The notes under the pieces were generated by a model that did no database searches, was not told the origin of the DNA, and worked only from the letters and a program-made list of their open reading frames with translations. Made by a program: the position numbers and the translations under genes. 55,909 bases of DNA from Stereum hirsutum FP-91666 SS1 (Eukaryota > Basidiomycota > Agaricomycetes > Russulales > Stereaceae), in contig NW_006763139.1 of NCBI RefSeq assembly GCF_000264905.1, positions 750,785 to 806,693 on the forward strand, given 5' to 3'. Below are positions 55,470-55,909 of the stretch, piece by piece (positions within the stretch are counted from its first letter, which is position 1; each line of letters starts with the position of its first letter).

Positions 55470-55909
55470 GCTGGCTACTGGGGCGGCCGGGGGGTGATTC
55501 TGGGTGGCCGGGTGGCCCAGGGTGATGGGGTAGGGCGTACGGGGGTGGTCCTAGGGGTAGGGTAGGGGGTAGGGGATGGGGTAGGGGTGCTGGGGAATGG
55601 GTAGGGCGGGTAGGTAGGGCGTATATGGTGAAACGGGCTGGGTTATTTATGGATAAAATGGGGAATATGGGCAGGGATGATCGTAGGGTGAATAGGGATA
55701 GAACGGTGGCCGATAAAAATACGGAAAAATGGTAGAATAATAGTAGGGATGCTAGGGTGGGGATACTGGGTACCTGGGGGTAGATCAGCAGGGGAAACGG
55801 GGTGATCTGGGGGTATTTCGGTAACTTTGTGAGTTTTGTGAATTAGGACGAACGGATCGCATTGCCGGGTGTCATTTCGATGGAATTGACGTATAAACGT
55901 GAATTGTGG
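55470..55909 (+). repeat. G-rich GGGGTAGGG-type degenerate repeat
   Basis: From about 55480 to 55625 the plus strand is built of runs of three to six G's separated by T, A or TA (GGGGTAGGGTAGGGGGTAGG). Similar but sparser GGG[AT]TA words continue toward the window end. The density of G-runs is enough for several G-quadruplexes. No gene is present. Confidence 0.7.

Noticed and set aside
1..55909. CRISPR arrays, operons, Shine-Dalgarno sites or riboswitches
   Set aside because: The spliceosomal introns and gene families show a eukaryote. No evenly spaced short direct repeats with unique spacers were seen.

Overview
The window is nuclear DNA from a mushroom-forming basidiomycete (Agaricomycetes). 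The evidence is many short introns (about 50-70 nt) with GTNNGT donors, basidiomycete-type housekeeping genes, paralogous F-box genes, and a DNA transposon of the KDZ (Kyakuja-Dileera-Zisupton) superfamily that carries a TET/JBP dioxygenase. That transposon pairing is known from Agaricomycetes. Species cannot be told from the sequence alone. All gene models were spliced by eye.

Bases 1-34,000 are ordinary chromosome. In order they hold: a tRNA-His gene; an UNC93-like membrane transporter; a second tRNA-His gene with a longer intron; actin, with a 6-nt microexon; two C2H2 zinc-finger genes; the proteasome ubiquitin receptor RPN10; a divergent uncharacterised gene; an F-box gene; the ribosome-biogenesis methyltransferase EMG1/NEP1; a second, inverted F-box paralogue broken by a 281-bp foldback element; uracil phosphoribosyltransferase; the mitochondrial copper chaperone SCO1; a decayed hypothetical gene; and the complex I subunit NDUFB7, which has a 15-nt exon.

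Bases 34,000-55,909 are transposon territory. A foldback MITE (34,038-34,381) lies upstream of a Ulp1-type SUMO-protease-like gene. That gene is split into two halves 17.5 kb apart (35,635-36,120 and 53,621-55,380). The halves meet in frame at a duplicated TTATGG. Inside the split lies a 16.7-kb element (about 36,551-53,285) with about 75-100 bp terminal inverted repeats and a possible 8-bp target duplication (GAATTCTC).

In order, the element carries: an RNase H1 N-terminal (hybrid-binding) domain protein; a large uncharacterised protein of about 1,000 residues; a small helical protein on the minus strand; a 601-residue TET/JBP 2-oxoglutarate dioxygenase with intact HxD...H ligands; a KDZ transposase of about 1,080 residues with a CxC2 zinc domain and intact acidic residues; and a small disordered protein on the minus strand. 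The transposase has a good TATA box 68 nt before its ATG and no visible frame breaks, so the element looks young and possibly autonomous. The combination of hybrid-binding protein, 5-methylcytosine oxidase, transposase and three unknown proteins is the best candidate in this window for an undescribed system.
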